A DNA stretch of 64,000 nucleotides from Nocardia mikamii NBRC 108933 (GTDB lineage: Bacteria; Actinomycetota; Actinomycetes; Mycobacteriales; Mycobacteriaceae): assembly GCF_001613505.1 (NCBI RefSeq), contig NZ_BDCM01000026.1:61635-125634 (forward strand), in the 5' to 3' direction. A program made the position numbers and the translations under genes. A model generated the notes under the pieces. It searched no databases. It had not been told where the DNA came from and saw only the letters and a program-made list of their open reading frames with translations. Of this stretch, positions 25,077 through 34,047 are shown one piece after another (the first letter of the stretch is position 1; every line of letters starts with the position of its first letter).

Positions 25077-26273
25077 ATGAAACGCAAAGGTTTACGACAG
25101 CGGATCGCAGCCGTGGCGGTCGCGACAATCGCCTCCACCGTGCCTCTCGGCGCAGCGCAAGCAGCCCCTTCGGTGCGCCCTGTGGTGGTGACGTTGCCAG
25201 CTCCGACGGGCACCTACCCGGTCGGCGTGAGTGATTGGTATCTGGACGATGCCGACCGCGCGGATCCGTGGACGTCGGACCGCCGGGAATTGATGGTGCA
25301 GATCTGGTATCCGGCCGCTGACAGGTCGCCGGCACCGACCGCGGAATGGATGCCACCCGGCGGCCGAGAAGAGCAAGCCGAGTACCTCACCGAACTCGGG
25401 GTCCCCTCTGGCAGTTGGATTCTCGCGCCCAGTCACAGCCTGCGGGACGCGCCGGCCCGTGCCGACGGAAAACCGTTTCCGGTGCTTCTGAATTCACCCG
25501 GCATGGGCGATACGAGCGGATGGAGCACCGCTCAGGCCGAAGACCTCGCCAGCCACGGCTATATCGTGGTCGCGATCAACCACACCCACGAAGCGTTCGC
25601 GGTGCAATTTCCCGATGGACACACCGGACGTACTCGGGTCCCGCTGGATTCGCCGCAACACATCCTTCCCGACCTGCTCCTGCCGACCAGAGTCGCCGAT
25701 GCACGATTCGTCCTCGACCGGCTGGCCGCGGCCGCCCGACAGCCCGGCAGCACTGAACTTCCCCAGCATCTGGCCGAGGATCTCGACCTGTCGAAGACCG
25801 GGATGTTCGGCCACTCGCTGGGCGGGTCGACGACCGTGCAGACCATGCGCGACGACATCCGTATCCGTGCCGGCGCCGACTTGGATGGACCGATTCTGGG
25901 GTCGGTCGCCGCTGACGGGCTCGACCGGCCGCTGCTGATGCTGGCCAGCGACACCTCGCCCTGGTTCGGTCAGCCGGGATGGGAACCCCGCTCGGAAAAC
26001 AACACAGGGCTGAAGTTCCCGCTGCGCATCGCAGGAACTAAGCACATGTCGCTGTGCGACCAACAGATCGTCCTGCCGCAATTGACGGCGGCAGGTCTGC
26101 TCGAGCCCGCCGAGAAGGCCGAAGCGGTCGGCACGATAGACGCGGCTCGCTCCCTCGACCTGCAACGGGCAACCCTGCTTGCCTACTTCGACACCAACTT
26201 CAGCCGCGCCGTCCCCGACATCCCCCAAATGCTCGCCAGGATCGCTCAGCCGGAGATGCTCCCTCACCCGTGA
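25077..26273 (+). CDS. Secreted alpha/beta hydrolase (PAF-acetylhydrolase/dienelactone hydrolase-like)
   Basis: 398 residues with a Sec signal peptide (MKRKGLRQRIAAVAVATIAS, cut near AQAA). The fold resembles platelet-activating-factor acetylhydrolase isoform II: ELMVQIWYPA, then PVLLNSPGMGD, the nucleophile GHSLGGST, and a late histidine in GTKHMSLCD. It would act on lipids or esters outside the membrane. The ATG follows GGGGAG. It stands alone. Confidence 0.83.
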   Translation: MKRKGLRQRIAAVAVATIASTVPLGAAQAAPSVRPVVVTLPAPTGTYPVGVSDWYLDDADRADPWTSDRRELMVQIWYPAADRSPAPTAEWMPPGGREEQAEYLTELGVPSGSWILAPSHSLRDAPARADGKPFPVLLNSPGMGDTSGWSTAQAEDLASHGYIVVAINHTHEAFAVQFPDGHTGRTRVPLDSPQHILPDLLLPTRVADARFVLDRLAAAARQPGSTELPQHLAEDLDLSKTGMFGHSLGGSTTVQTMRDDIRIRAGADLDGPILGSVAADGLDRPLLMLASDTSPWFGQPGWEPRSENNTGLKFPLRIAGTKHMSLCDQQIVLPQLTAAGLLEPAEKAEAVGTIDAARSLDLQRATLLAYFDTNFSRAVPDIPQMLARIAQPEMLPHP

Positions 26274-26371
26274 AACCGGCCGATCGCCCCCTGTGCCCGG
26301 GGGGTTCTGTCGGATCTCTCTCGTATGGTCCCTTCGGAACCGGCGCGGGGCCGGGCGCGTGAAGGAGTGAT

Positions 26372-26734
26372 ATGGACGGCGGCTGTCTCTGCGGCAATAT
26401 CCGGTTCTCCGCGACCGGCGACCCTGACTTCCCTCACCTGTGCTCGTGCGAGCACTGTCAGCGGCTCTCGGGTGCGCCGGTGATGGCGTGGGTGTCCTTC
26501 CCGGAGAAGGGATTCGCGTGGATCGGTCCGGGCGGTGAGCCGACCTGGTTCGAGACGTTCCCGCGGATCTGCCGCGGGTTCTGCCCGAAGTGCGGTTCCT
26601 CGATAGCGTCCAAGGGCGATGACGCCGGCTTGGTGGGCGTCACGATCACGGCGTTGGACGATCATTCCGGGCTGATCCCGGTCAAGCAGAGCTTCGCGCA
26701 CAACGCCGTTCCGTGGCTGGCGCCGTTGCGTTGA
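26372..26734 (+). CDS. GFA-family (glutathione-dependent formaldehyde-activating-like) zinc protein
   Basis: 120 residues with the GFA zinc sites CLCGNIRF, CSCEHCQRLSG and FCPKCGSS. Members bind zinc in a CENP-V/GFA fold; only some act on formaldehyde. The start MDGGCLCGNI with GAAGGAG upstream is clear. The protein ends shortly after VPWLAPLR, as in other short members. Confidence 0.88.
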   Translation: MDGGCLCGNIRFSATGDPDFPHLCSCEHCQRLSGAPVMAWVSFPEKGFAWIGPGGEPTWFETFPRICRGFCPKCGSSIASKGDDAGLVGVTITALDDHSGLIPVKQSFAHNAVPWLAPLR

Positions 26735-26828
26735 GACGCCGCTCTCGCGGGACTGGCCATCCGAGCCGTCCTGCGAGGACTTTCTCAGCCGCCGCTGCCG
26801 ACCTATGCGCGAAACCGACGGTCCGGCT

Positions 26829-27437
26829 TCAACTTTGGGCAGCGTGGTGGAAAGCTCGGCCGTAGATTTCATCGATGACGCGGTTCTTGGCCAGGTTGTA
26901 GTCGGCCGGCGTGTCTGCGGTCTCAGCGGCGAGATCGCGCTTGGCGGTTCCATAGAGGTCCCGGTCGCTGGGGTGGGTGCGTAGCCAGTCCCGAAAGACC
27001 AGGTGCCGGATGTGCTCGGGAGCGTTCGGGCTGAAGACGTGGAGATTCACCGCCGGGTCGGTGCGGGTGAGCATGCGGTGCTGGTGCCAGGAAGGCTCTC
27101 GCAGAACCAGGCGCAAACCGGCTCGTTCCAGGTGAGGAACATAGGTGACCTCGTCGGCGGAGTCGGCCACGATGAGGTCGATGTCGATGATCGGTTTGGC
27201 GGCCAGGCCGGGTACGGCGGTGCTTCCGACATGCTCGACGGTGATCCTTCGACCGGCAAGGGCTTCCCGGATTGCTTCGGCCTGCTCGTCGAATATTCGT
27301 GGCCAGCGCGGGTCATATGGGACGAGAACGATGGGCTCGATCTCCGGGGGAGTCCCAGCGACCCACGCGGCGGCCATCTGTTCTGGGATACTGCACAGCC
27401 GTTGAGTTATCTCGGGCGGAAACGGCACGGTAGACAC
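26829..27437 (-). CDS. GrpB-family nucleotidyltransferase-like protein
   Basis: 202 residues of the GrpB/UPF0157 family. The hallmark is VEHVGSTAVPGLAAKPIIDIDL, split as VEHVGSTAVPGL and AKPIIDIDL (nucleotidyltransferase fold), with VNLHVFSPNAPEH and FRDWLRTHPSDRDLYGTAKR in the second half. The N-terminus is about 35 residues longer than usual (through TPPEIEPI). Function is unknown; no GrpE link is implied. Confidence 0.88.
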   Translation of the reverse strand: MSTVPFPPEITQRLCSIPEQMAAAWVAGTPPEIEPIVLVPYDPRWPRIFDEQAEAIREALAGRRITVEHVGSTAVPGLAAKPIIDIDLIVADSADEVTYVPHLERAGLRLVLREPSWHQHRMLTRTDPAVNLHVFSPNAPEHIRHLVFRDWLRTHPSDRDLYGTAKRDLAAETADTPADYNLAKNRVIDEIYGRAFHHAAQS

Positions 27438-27565
27438 ACCTCCTGGCAGCGGACGACAAGCTCTTGAACGTACCTCGCCGCCGACGGTGTGGTTGCGCGA
27501 TGCGCTGTGCGGGGTTCGACGGCACAGTTGTGAAACCTGTTCATCGGCAACGAAGATAGGAGGCT

Positions 27566-27991
27566 GTGCGGCGACTGGACGAACTCGAAATCGAAGAACT
27601 GCTGTCCTCCGACACCGTCGCCCGCCTGGCGACGATCGACTCGCAAGGGTATCCGCACGTCACGCCGATCTGGTTTCTGTGGGTCGATGAAGCCTTCTAC
27701 CTGACCAGCTACGCGGGCCGCCCGCATCTGGGCCGAATCGCGCGGAATCCGCGGGTGGGCCTCGTCATCGACGTGGAGGCTGCGATCCGTCCCGACGGTG
27801 AGCGGCCGAACAAGCAGATCCGGGTAATCGGTGATGCCACCGTTTCGGTTGATCGTGGCGGAGTGTGGACCTCCCGCATTCGAGCCAAATATGTCGATGC
27901 CGCAGCCCGCGTAGTCGGTGACATGGCGGAGCCGGAGAGGATGCGTATCACGATCACTCCCCGTACTGTCACAGCCATCGCCAGCATCTGA
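27566..27991 (+). CDS. Pyridoxamine 5'-phosphate oxidase-fold (FMN/F420-binding) protein
   Basis: 141 residues in the split-barrel fold: LLSSDTVARLATIDSQGYPHV, then PIWFLWVDEAFYLTS, then RNPRVGLVIDVE. Members bind FMN or F420 and reduce quinones, biliverdin or pyridoxine derivatives. The GTG start has a strong TAGGAGG site 4-5 bp upstream. Two dyads follow the stop and may terminate transcription. Confidence 0.82.
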   Translation: MRRLDELEIEELLSSDTVARLATIDSQGYPHVTPIWFLWVDEAFYLTSYAGRPHLGRIARNPRVGLVIDVEAAIRPDGERPNKQIRVIGDATVSVDRGGVWTSRIRAKYVDAAARVVGDMAEPERMRITITPRTVTAIASI

Positions 27992-28132
27992 TCGCCCCTG
28001 TGCCCGAACATATCTCGTTCACCGCTGCGCTGTCCTGGGCGGACGCGGAGGTCGGTGACCCGGCGTTCGCGTATCGCCGGCAATTCGGGTGACGCATTCC
28101 TTCGTCGCGTAACGGCCGGAAGTGCACGCAGC

Positions 28133-28171
28133 GGTGGCGAGGGAACCGTTGCGATCGTTGCCCTCGCCACC
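28133..28171. terminator. Hairpin between convergent genes
   Basis: An 11-bp perfect stem (GGTGGCGAGGG with CCCTCGCCACC) around a 17-base loop, in the 260-bp gap between the PNPOx-like and alpha/beta hydrolase genes. It has no long T run. Confidence 0.5.
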
Positions 28172-28210
28172 GAAGGCCGGGACAGGCCCGGCTGGTGGTG
28201 GACCCGTCGT

Positions 28211-28235
28211 GGCGAGACAACGATCGTTGTTCGCC
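28211..28235. repeat. Long palindrome between convergent genes
   Basis: The core ACAACGATCGTTGT (28217-28230) is a perfect 14-bp palindrome. GGCGA and TCGCC extend it, with one unpaired base. It sits 17 bp beyond the alpha/beta hydrolase stop and could be part of a terminator or a protein-binding site. Confidence 0.5.
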
Positions 28236-28251
28236 GCGAACGGTTTCCGAA

Positions 28252-29118
28252 TCACCGGTGGGTGTCGAGCACCTCTCGCAACCGCTGTGCGAATTCCTCG
28301 GGCCGGCCCGCGTAGGCGGCGTCGCCGCCGACGAAACCGCTGTGATGGCTGGGGAATACGGTGGGCTGTTGTCCGAGCAGGGCGGCTGTCGCTGCCGCGG
28401 TGCGGCCGGTCAGTACGTTCCCGGTCTCCTCGCCGACCGCGATGAGGACGTGGGTGGGGGCTGCGGTCAGTGCGGCGACGTCGGGCCGGTAGCCGCTGAC
28501 CGCCCAGGACCGGTCCGAGACCAGCGGGTCGTCGCGGGAGCCGTCGTCTTCGGTGGGCATTCCGAACTGCGCCGGGTCGGGGGTGGGCAGGGTGAAGAAC
28601 TCGTCGGTGAATTCGCCCTGCCACGACGCCATCGCGATGAATGCCGCCATACCGGCGCCGAATCCCTTGGCCTCGTACACATCTCGCACGCCGATCTGTG
28701 CGCGGCGGGCCGCTTCCGCATCGGGCAGCACCGGCAGAATCGGCGGCTCGTGCGCGATGAGTGTGGTCACATCGCCGGGGTGGGCGGACACCAGGGCCAG
28801 GGCGGTCACGGCTCCGCCGCTGCTGGCGAAGATCTCCACCGGACCGCCGATGTGCTCGATGAGCGCGTGCAGATCCTCGGCCTGTACGACGGGAGAATTG
28901 TCGGTCCGCCCGTCCTTGCGCACGCTGCGCCCCAGCCCGCGCGGGTCGTAGGTGATCACGGTGCGGTCGGGGAAGTAGGAGGCGAGGGTGGCGAAACCGT
29001 CGGCCGTCATCGGCTGGCCGACCATGAGCAGGGGCGCCCGGCCGTCGGCGGTGGGCAACGGACCGCGGACGTCGTAGGTGAGATCGGCCTCGGGCGTGCT
29101 GAGGATTTCTGTCTGCAT
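28252..29118 (-). CDS. Alpha/beta hydrolase
   Basis: 288 residues, single-domain alpha/beta hydrolase. Motifs: PLLMVGQPM (oxyanion region), TVITYDPRGLGRS, the nucleophile elbow EIFASSGGAVTAL, and a late histidine in FPSHHSGFVG. The start MQTEIL at 29118 is chosen for AGGAG close upstream. It follows the dienelactone hydrolase-like gene by 4 bp, so both belong to one operon opposite a WYL regulator. Confidence 0.88.
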   Translation of the reverse strand: MQTEILSTPEADLTYDVRGPLPTADGRAPLLMVGQPMTADGFATLASYFPDRTVITYDPRGLGRSVRKDGRTDNSPVVQAEDLHALIEHIGGPVEIFASSGGAVTALALVSAHPGDVTTLIAHEPPILPVLPDAEAARRAQIGVRDVYEAKGFGAGMAAFIAMASWQGEFTDEFFTLPTPDPAQFGMPTEDDGSRDDPLVSDRSWAVSGYRPDVAALTAAPTHVLIAVGEETGNVLTGRTAAATAALLGQQPTVFPSHHSGFVGGDAAYAGRPEEFAQRLREVLDTHR

Positions 29119-29122
29119 GCTC

Positions 29123-29917
29123 CTAGGACGAGGCGGGCGCCGGAAATTCATCGGTCACCGCCCCCAGCGTCGCGGCGAACAACTCGGTCACACGCTGCCA
29201 GGAATCGGCCGCGGCCGCCGCGTCGTGCACCGGACGTCCGGGGAAGAAATACGCGTGCTGCGCGCCGGGATAGACGACCAGTTCGTAATCCGCCCTCGCC
29301 TGCGCGAGCGCGGCGTCGATGGCCGCGCGCTGCTCGGCGTCGATCACATGGTCGCGCTCGGCGAGCAGGAGCAGCAGCCGGGTGCCATGTTCGGCGATCG
29401 ACGAGGTGTGGGCGAGCAGCGGATCCGGGATGCTCAACGCGGTACCGGCGACCGGCAGCCAGCCGGGGTAGAAGATCGCCGCGGCGTCCAGATCCAGCCT
29501 GGTCGCGGCGAAGTAGGTGATGTGCCCGCCGAGGCTGAAACCGAGGGCGCCGGTGGTGTCGCCGCCCTCACCCTGTTCGCGGGCGAAGGCCACGGTCGCG
29601 CGCAGATCCGCCTCCACGCCGTCGCGGGTGAGCGTGCCGAGCAGCTCGAAGGCCCGCGCCCGGTTCTCGTCGGTTTCGGCCAGTCCGTCGGCGGTCTCCG
29701 GTCCGCACCGGTGATACAGATTCGCGACCACCGCCACATATCCCAGCGCGGCCACCCGGTCGACCACCGCCCGCACTTCGGCTGTCAGACCCCACAATTC
29801 GGCGCCGACCAGCACCACCGGCAACCGGCCGCCGCGCGCCGGTCGCGCCAGATAGACGGCCATCGGTGAACCGTCCACCTCGACCTCGGCATGCCGGCCC
29901 ACGATTTCCTCGGTCAT
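29123..29917 (-). CDS. Dienelactone hydrolase-family protein
   Basis: 264 residues. Family marks are YLARPARGGRLPVVLVGAE, the nucleophile elbow GALGFSLGGHITYFAA (Ser where classical dienelactone hydrolases have Cys), LLLLLAERDHVID (acid) and YPGAQHAYFFPGRP (histidine). The ATG at 29917 starts MTEEIVGRHAEV; the in-frame extension to 30115 crosses the divergent promoter region and is rejected. First gene of a two-gene hydrolase operon. Confidence 0.88.
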   Translation of the reverse strand: MTEEIVGRHAEVEVDGSPMAVYLARPARGGRLPVVLVGAELWGLTAEVRAVVDRVAALGYVAVVANLYHRCGPETADGLAETDENRARAFELLGTLTRDGVEADLRATVAFAREQGEGGDTTGALGFSLGGHITYFAATRLDLDAAAIFYPGWLPVAGTALSIPDPLLAHTSSIAEHGTRLLLLLAERDHVIDAEQRAAIDAALAQARADYELVVYPGAQHAYFFPGRPVHDAAAAADSWQRVTELFAATLGAVTDEFPAPASS

Positions 29918-30086
29918 TCCCAGCCTCCACTGTGCCGCGACCTGCCGATCAGGTTGCGCCCCAGGCATTCTGCCGCAGCGAGGCCGCTGTCCCCAGCGAT
30001 GAATCGGCGACGTGGCCGACCACGCGCCCGGCGAGCGGCGTGTATAACGGTCGGAAACTGTCCTAGTTCTGCGCGAGAATGGGCCG

Positions 30087-31067
30087 GTGACCGATACGAC
30101 GCAGCGCCTGCTCACCCTCCTGTCGCTGCTGCAGACACCGCGCGAATGGTCGGGGAGTGAGCTCTCGCAGCGACTGGGCGTCAGCGCGCGGACCGTGCGC
30201 CGCGATATCGATCGGCTGCGCGAACTCGACTATCCGGTGCAGGCGACGATGGGTGTGTACGGCGGATATCGGCTGGCCGCGGGGACGGCGATGCCGCCGC
30301 TGCTGCTCGACGACCACGAGGCGGTGTCCACCGCGATCGGGCTGCGGACGGTCGCCGCGCATGCGTTGCCCGGTGCGGACGAGGCGGCGGTGCGAGCGCT
30401 GGCCAAACTGGAGCAGGTGCTCCCGACCCGGCTGCGGGCCCGCGTGCGGTCGGTGAGCGCGGCCACCGAAACACTTGCCGCCGAATCGGATTCGCCGGTC
30501 GACACCGCCGTGTTGACGGTACTGGCCGCCGCGATCGGCGGGCGCGAACAACTGCGCTTCGGTTACGTCTCGAACTCCGGCGCGCGGACCCGGCGACTGG
30601 TCGATCCGCATCGCCTGGTCGCCGCGGGGCAGCGCTGGTACCTGGTCGCCTTCGATCGCGAGCGCGACGATTGGCGGATCTTCCGGATCGACCGCATCGA
30701 GACTCCGCGGCCGATCGGCTTGCGCACCGAGGCACGGGAATTGCCCGCCGAGGACGCGGCCACCTACGTTCGCGATTCGTTGTATTCGATGGCGCCGGTG
30801 TACCGCGCGGAGGTGACCGTGTTCGCCCCGGCGGCCATCGTTCGCGCCGGCGCGAGTGCGCTCGGCGATATCGAGGACGTCGACGAGCACACCTGCCGGC
30901 TGCGCACCGAGGCCGACACCGTGCAATGGCTCGTCGTGCGACTGCTGCGGCTCGGCCACGACTTCCGCGTCGACTCGCCGCCCGAACTCGCCGATCATGT
31001 CCGCGAACTCGGCGCCCGTTTGCAGCGCGCCGCACCCGCGCATTCGGGGGCTAAAAAGCTACGGTGA
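30087..31067 (+). CDS. HTH-WYL transcriptional regulator (YafY type)
   Basis: 326 residues. The N-terminal winged helix is LSQRLGVSARTVRRDIDRL. The WYL domain reads RRLVDPHRLVAAGQRWYLVAFD, shown as RRLVDPHRLV and QRWYLVAFD, followed by the WCX C-terminal extension. WYL proteins sense ligands or single-stranded DNA/RNA. It starts at GTG 30087, divergent from the hydrolase operon, which it probably controls. A conserved hydrophobic core follows to the C-terminus. Confidence 0.9.
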   Translation: MTDTTQRLLTLLSLLQTPREWSGSELSQRLGVSARTVRRDIDRLRELDYPVQATMGVYGGYRLAAGTAMPPLLLDDHEAVSTAIGLRTVAAHALPGADEAAVRALAKLEQVLPTRLRARVRSVSAATETLAAESDSPVDTAVLTVLAAAIGGREQLRFGYVSNSGARTRRLVDPHRLVAAGQRWYLVAFDRERDDWRIFRIDRIETPRPIGLRTEARELPAEDAATYVRDSLYSMAPVYRAEVTVFAPAAIVRAGASALGDIEDVDEHTCRLRTEADTVQWLVVRLLRLGHDFRVDSPPELADHVRELGARLQRAAPAHSGAKKLR

Positions 31068-31123
31068 CCGGATCTACGCAATTTCTCAGCAAGCTGTACC
31101 GGAATACTCGAGGAGAACTGGTT

Positions 31124-31750
31124 ATGCGTCGACTGAGTGTCACCCGTCGTCTCACCGCGGCAGCGGCGGCAGCCGCGGCGGCGTCCGTGGTCTTCGCCGG
31201 TCCCGTCGTGGCGGAACCCGCTGCCGTGGACTGGTCCGCGGCGACCGCACATCTGCGAGCGGCGGCGGCCGGGAATCCGGCGGCCGAACAGGCTGTCGAC
31301 CGGCTGCTCGCCGCGGGGCCGACCGTCGAGCAGGCGGCTCTGCCCGCCCAGCCGTTCCAGATTCCCGCCCAATCCGACATCGGGCGCGGCACCGGCCCCG
31401 GCGTCTACGGGTCCGGAATCGCGTTGAGCTACGACGGCTTCCGCCTCGGCTTCTTCGGCGGCCCGGGCACCATCGCCCCGAACCAGGCCGGGGCGAATCT
31501 GCAGGTCGTCTGGTACAACCTGTCGAACGGGCGCAGCGGCACCCAGACCCTGCTCGAACACAACGACGTACCGGTGGACACCACCATCCGCACGCCGGCC
31601 TTCGATCCGGGAGCGGGCATAGTCGTGGCCGCGGTGTACGGGACGCTCTGGCACCGGTGGCCGATCCCCGTTTCCGATGCCAACCCGGACGGTTTCCAGT
31701 ACCAGCTGGGCACCATTTCCGTCCCGTCGTTCGGCGCCTTCTACAACTGA
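31124..31750 (+). CDS. Secreted protein of unknown function (208 residues)
   Basis: Starts MRRLSVTRRLTAAAAAAAAA with a GAGGAG site, followed by a Sec cleavage region near VVAEPAA. The mature part has a helical Ala-rich segment (residues 35-75) and a Gly-rich beta segment with VYGSGIALSYDGFRLGFFGG and QVVWYNLSNGRSG. I do not recognise the family; similar small exported proteins occur in Nocardia and Rhodococcus. The longer reading from 31064 lacks a ribosome site. A strong hairpin follows. Confidence 0.72.
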   Translation: MRRLSVTRRLTAAAAAAAAASVVFAGPVVAEPAAVDWSAATAHLRAAAAGNPAAEQAVDRLLAAGPTVEQAALPAQPFQIPAQSDIGRGTGPGVYGSGIALSYDGFRLGFFGGPGTIAPNQAGANLQVVWYNLSNGRSGTQTLLEHNDVPVDTTIRTPAFDPGAGIVVAAVYGTLWHRWPIPVSDANPDGFQYQLGTISVPSFGAFYN

Positions 31751-31764
31751 GCGAACGACAGTGC

Positions 31765-31795
31765 GCGGGGCCGGTTCGCAGCGAACCGGTCCCGC
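31765..31795. terminator. Bidirectional hairpin terminator
   Basis: GCGGGGCCGGTTCGC pairs with GCGAACCGGTCCCGC with one G-T pair, between the convergent secreted-protein and M56 genes. Confidence 0.7.
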
Positions 31796-31802
31796 CGCTG
31801 TC

Positions 31803-32798
31803 TCAATGGACGAACGGCAGACAGCCCGCCATCCCGAAGTGCACCAGCAGATATCCGGACGCCGGTACCGAGGCGACGAGGGCCGCGAACAGCGCGAGCG
31901 GAATCCCGCGACCGGCCCGCCTCGTACGCGAGTCGGCGCGCACCAGCCGGTGCACCCGGTCGGCGACGGCGAGCGTACTGGTGCCCAGCGCGGTATCCGG
32001 TAGCAGCGAGCGGATTTCGGCATCGCCGGTCGCTCCGGACAGGGTGAGCAGCGCGGTGAGTACGGCCGTGCGGCTGTGGCGCCCTGCGGCGCGGTCGTCG
32101 GCGCACATTTCCAGCAGCTGGGCGATGCGGTCGTCGGCGGCCGCGAACAGCGGAATGCGTGGCAGCGTAGTGGTCAGTGCCCGGGTCGAGGCCCGGATCA
32201 GATGATGCCGCCCGGCCAGGTGCGCGTCCTCGTGGGCGAGTACCGCCGCCAGTTGCGGCCGATCCAGCGCGGCCACCGCGGCGCTGGTCACCACGACCGT
32301 TCCCGGTCGCCCCGCCACACAGTAGGCCGCCCGTTGCGGCGCATCGATGACCACCGCCGCGGCCGCATTGGTGTCGTCGTCCAGCCGCCGCCCGATGAGC
32401 GATGCCGATCGGGCGTGCCGGGCGCTACTGCGTCCCGCGCGCACGACCGCACCGATCACCCGCACGCCCCGAACCACGACGAATCCGATCAGCGCGAGTG
32501 CCGAGATCAGCGCCGCGAACTGCGCGACCGGACCGTGGCTGCCGTCGGCGGTCGCGTGCACGGCCACCACACAGTCGTCGAACAGGTGGGCCATCGGCAG
32601 ATCCCAGGTGTGGGCGACCTGCACGGCCAGAGCCACCGCAGCGGCCGCCCACGCGCCGAGGACGGCGGCGATCGCGGCGAGCCAGGCCAGCACCCCGAGC
32701 GCGGGGACGCTGCCGTGCGCGGTGAGCCGGGTCAGGATCGGCGGCCCGAGAACGCAGACCAGTGCCGAATAGCTCAGCAGGCACAGCGCGAGGGTCAC
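31803..32798 (-). CDS. M56-family membrane metalloprotease (BlaR1-like, no sensor domain)
   Basis: 331 residues, with membrane helices at about 1-25, 33-62 and 95-118 and one near the C-terminus. The zinc motif HEDAH is at residues 189-193 (LAHEDAHLAGRHH) and the third-ligand region is LLEMCADDRAAGRH. There is no penicillin-binding sensor domain, so it is the short actinobacterial form. It starts at a GTG overlapping the BlaI stop by 4 bases. In BlaI/BlaR systems the protease inactivates the repressor. Confidence 0.88.
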   Translation of the reverse strand: MTLALCLLSYSALVCVLGPPILTRLTAHGSVPALGVLAWLAAIAAVLGAWAAAAVALAVQVAHTWDLPMAHLFDDCVVAVHATADGSHGPVAQFAALISALALIGFVVVRGVRVIGAVVRAGRSSARHARSASLIGRRLDDDTNAAAAVVIDAPQRAAYCVAGRPGTVVVTSAAVAALDRPQLAAVLAHEDAHLAGRHHLIRASTRALTTTLPRIPLFAAADDRIAQLLEMCADDRAAGRHSRTAVLTALLTLSGATGDAEIRSLLPDTALGTSTLAVADRVHRLVRADSRTRRAGRGIPLALFAALVASVPASGYLLVHFGMAGCLPFVH

Positions 32799-33193
32799 TC
32801 GGCGACCTCGGTCCCCGGCTGCTCGGTGTGGGCGTTCCGGGATTTCGCGCGGCGCAGCACCTTGCGCAGTGCGGCGGTGTCGTCGTCGGAGATCTGCTCG
32901 ACGAAATGGGCGAGAACCACATCGGAGCGGCCGCCGCCGAGCGCCTCGCGCATCAACTGGGCGCTGTACTGTTCGCGGCTCAGGCGCGCGCGATAGCGAT
33001 AGGCCTTGCCATCGCGTTCGCGTTCCAGCCAGCCCTTGCGGTGCAGATTGTCCATGGTGGTCATGACCGTGGTGTAGGCGATTTCCCGGCTGCGCAGCAG
33101 ATCCTCGAACACGGTTCGCACGGTGATGGTGTCGGGAGCGGACCAGATGCGGTCCATCACCACCGCCTCCAGATCCCCGAAACGATGTGCCAT
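32795..33193 (-). CDS. BlaI/MecI/CopY-family repressor
   Basis: 132 residues. Winged helix: FGDLEAVVMDRIWSAPDTIT, then AYTTVMTTMDNLHRKGWLERERDGKAYRY (shown as TTVMTTMDNLHRKGWLER). The C-terminal dimerisation part contains LAHFVEQISDDD. The ATG at 33193 has GGAGAGG upstream. It is in an operon with the M56 protease. No beta-lactamase gene is nearby in the window, so the target genes may be elsewhere. Confidence 0.9.
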   Translation of the reverse strand: MAHRFGDLEAVVMDRIWSAPDTITVRTVFEDLLRSREIAYTTVMTTMDNLHRKGWLERERDGKAYRYRARLSREQYSAQLMREALGGGRSDVVLAHFVEQISDDDTAALRKVLRRAKSRNAHTEQPGTEVAE

Positions 33194-33211
33194 CGCACCT
33201 CTCCACCATCG

Positions 33212-33231
33212 ACTACGTACCGGGATAGTAC
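33212..33231. promoter_or_regulatory. Possible BlaI-type operator
   Basis: On the minus strand the arms ACTAT and GTAGT are spaced about 9 bp apart, 20-40 bp upstream of the blaI-like ATG, resembling the TACTA/TAGTA half-sites of BlaI boxes. The match is partial. Confidence 0.3.
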
Positions 33232-33254
33232 CCATTCCCAGCCCTCGGGAACGG

Positions 33255-33285
33255 CTGTGGCCCCGCCGAAACGACGGGGCCACAG
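33255..33285. terminator. Hairpin terminator of the 33301-34047 gene
   Basis: An 11-bp stem (CTGTGGCCCCG with CGGGGCCACAG) and 9-base loop, 16 bp past the stop codon of the minus-strand secreted protein. It separates that gene from the blaI operon downstream. Confidence 0.7.
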
Positions 33286-33300
33286 GGTGGGAGAGCCGGT

Positions 33301-34047
33301 TCAGGAAGCGGCCGGAGCAGGTGCGTTGAGGGTGTTGTACATCTGCACCGCGCTCGCGATACCGACCGGGACGCCGAGGATGGCGGCGCCGATCAGCGGT
33401 CCGACGGTGGCACCGAGTCCGGCGCCGACCAGGCAGCCGGCCGCACCGCTACCGAGGAAGAACTCCGGCACCAGGGCGAAGCCGATCGTCGCGCCGAGCA
33501 CGCAACCGGTGATGCCGCCCACCGCGCCGCCGGCGAGGCTGCCGATACCGGTCGCCAGCCCGAACTGGGTGGCGGCCACGCTCAGGGCGGAGTTGAACTC
33601 GTCCTGGGTGTAGATCGGCTGGGCGGAGGTGACCGGTTGTTCGACGGCGGCCGGCTGGGGCGCCGGCTGCTGTGCGGCCGCCTGCTGGGTCTCCGGCAGC
33701 GAGGCGGGTGCGGTGGCGGCCTGTTCGGCCTTGGGCGAGGTGGCCAGGGCGGTACCGGCGACCAGGGCGCCGCTGCCGTCCTTGACCTGGAACTGGGTGC
33801 CCACCGTGGTGAGCGAACCCAGTCCGGTCTGAATGTTGACCGAGCCGTCCTGCGTATTGCTGGTGTAGCGCACGCCCGGAAGGATTTCGGTGGTCAGTGT
33901 GAACGGGTCGGCGGCGATCGGTGCGCCGGCGGCGGGGGCCGCGGACGTGCCGGTGGCGGCGTTCGCAGTGGTGGCGGTGGTGGCTACGGCACCGGTCACC
34001 ATCAGAGCTATGGTCGCGCCGGAGACCAAACGGGTGGTCTTGTTCAT
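33301..34047 (-). CDS. Secreted glycine-zipper-type protein of unknown function
   Basis: 248 residues. A Sec signal peptide (MNKTTRLVSGATIALMVTGA, cut after ATTANA) is followed by a beta-rich segment, then a Pro/Gln/Ala linker (QQAAAQQPAPQPAAVEQP). The last 85 residues are hydrophobic and Gly-rich (GIGSLAGGAVGGITGCVLGA and similar), like glycine-zipper membrane-inserting regions, with two cysteines. Not assigned to a family. An AT-richer leader of about 400 bp precedes it. Confidence 0.7.
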   Translation of the reverse strand: MNKTTRLVSGATIALMVTGAVATTATTANAATGTSAAPAAGAPIAADPFTLTTEILPGVRYTSNTQDGSVNIQTGLGSLTTVGTQFQVKDGSGALVAGTALATSPKAEQAATAPASLPETQQAAAQQPAPQPAAVEQPVTSAQPIYTQDEFNSALSVAATQFGLATGIGSLAGGAVGGITGCVLGATIGFALVPEFFLGSGAAGCLVGAGLGATVGPLIGAAILGVPVGIASAVQMYNTLNAPAPAAS

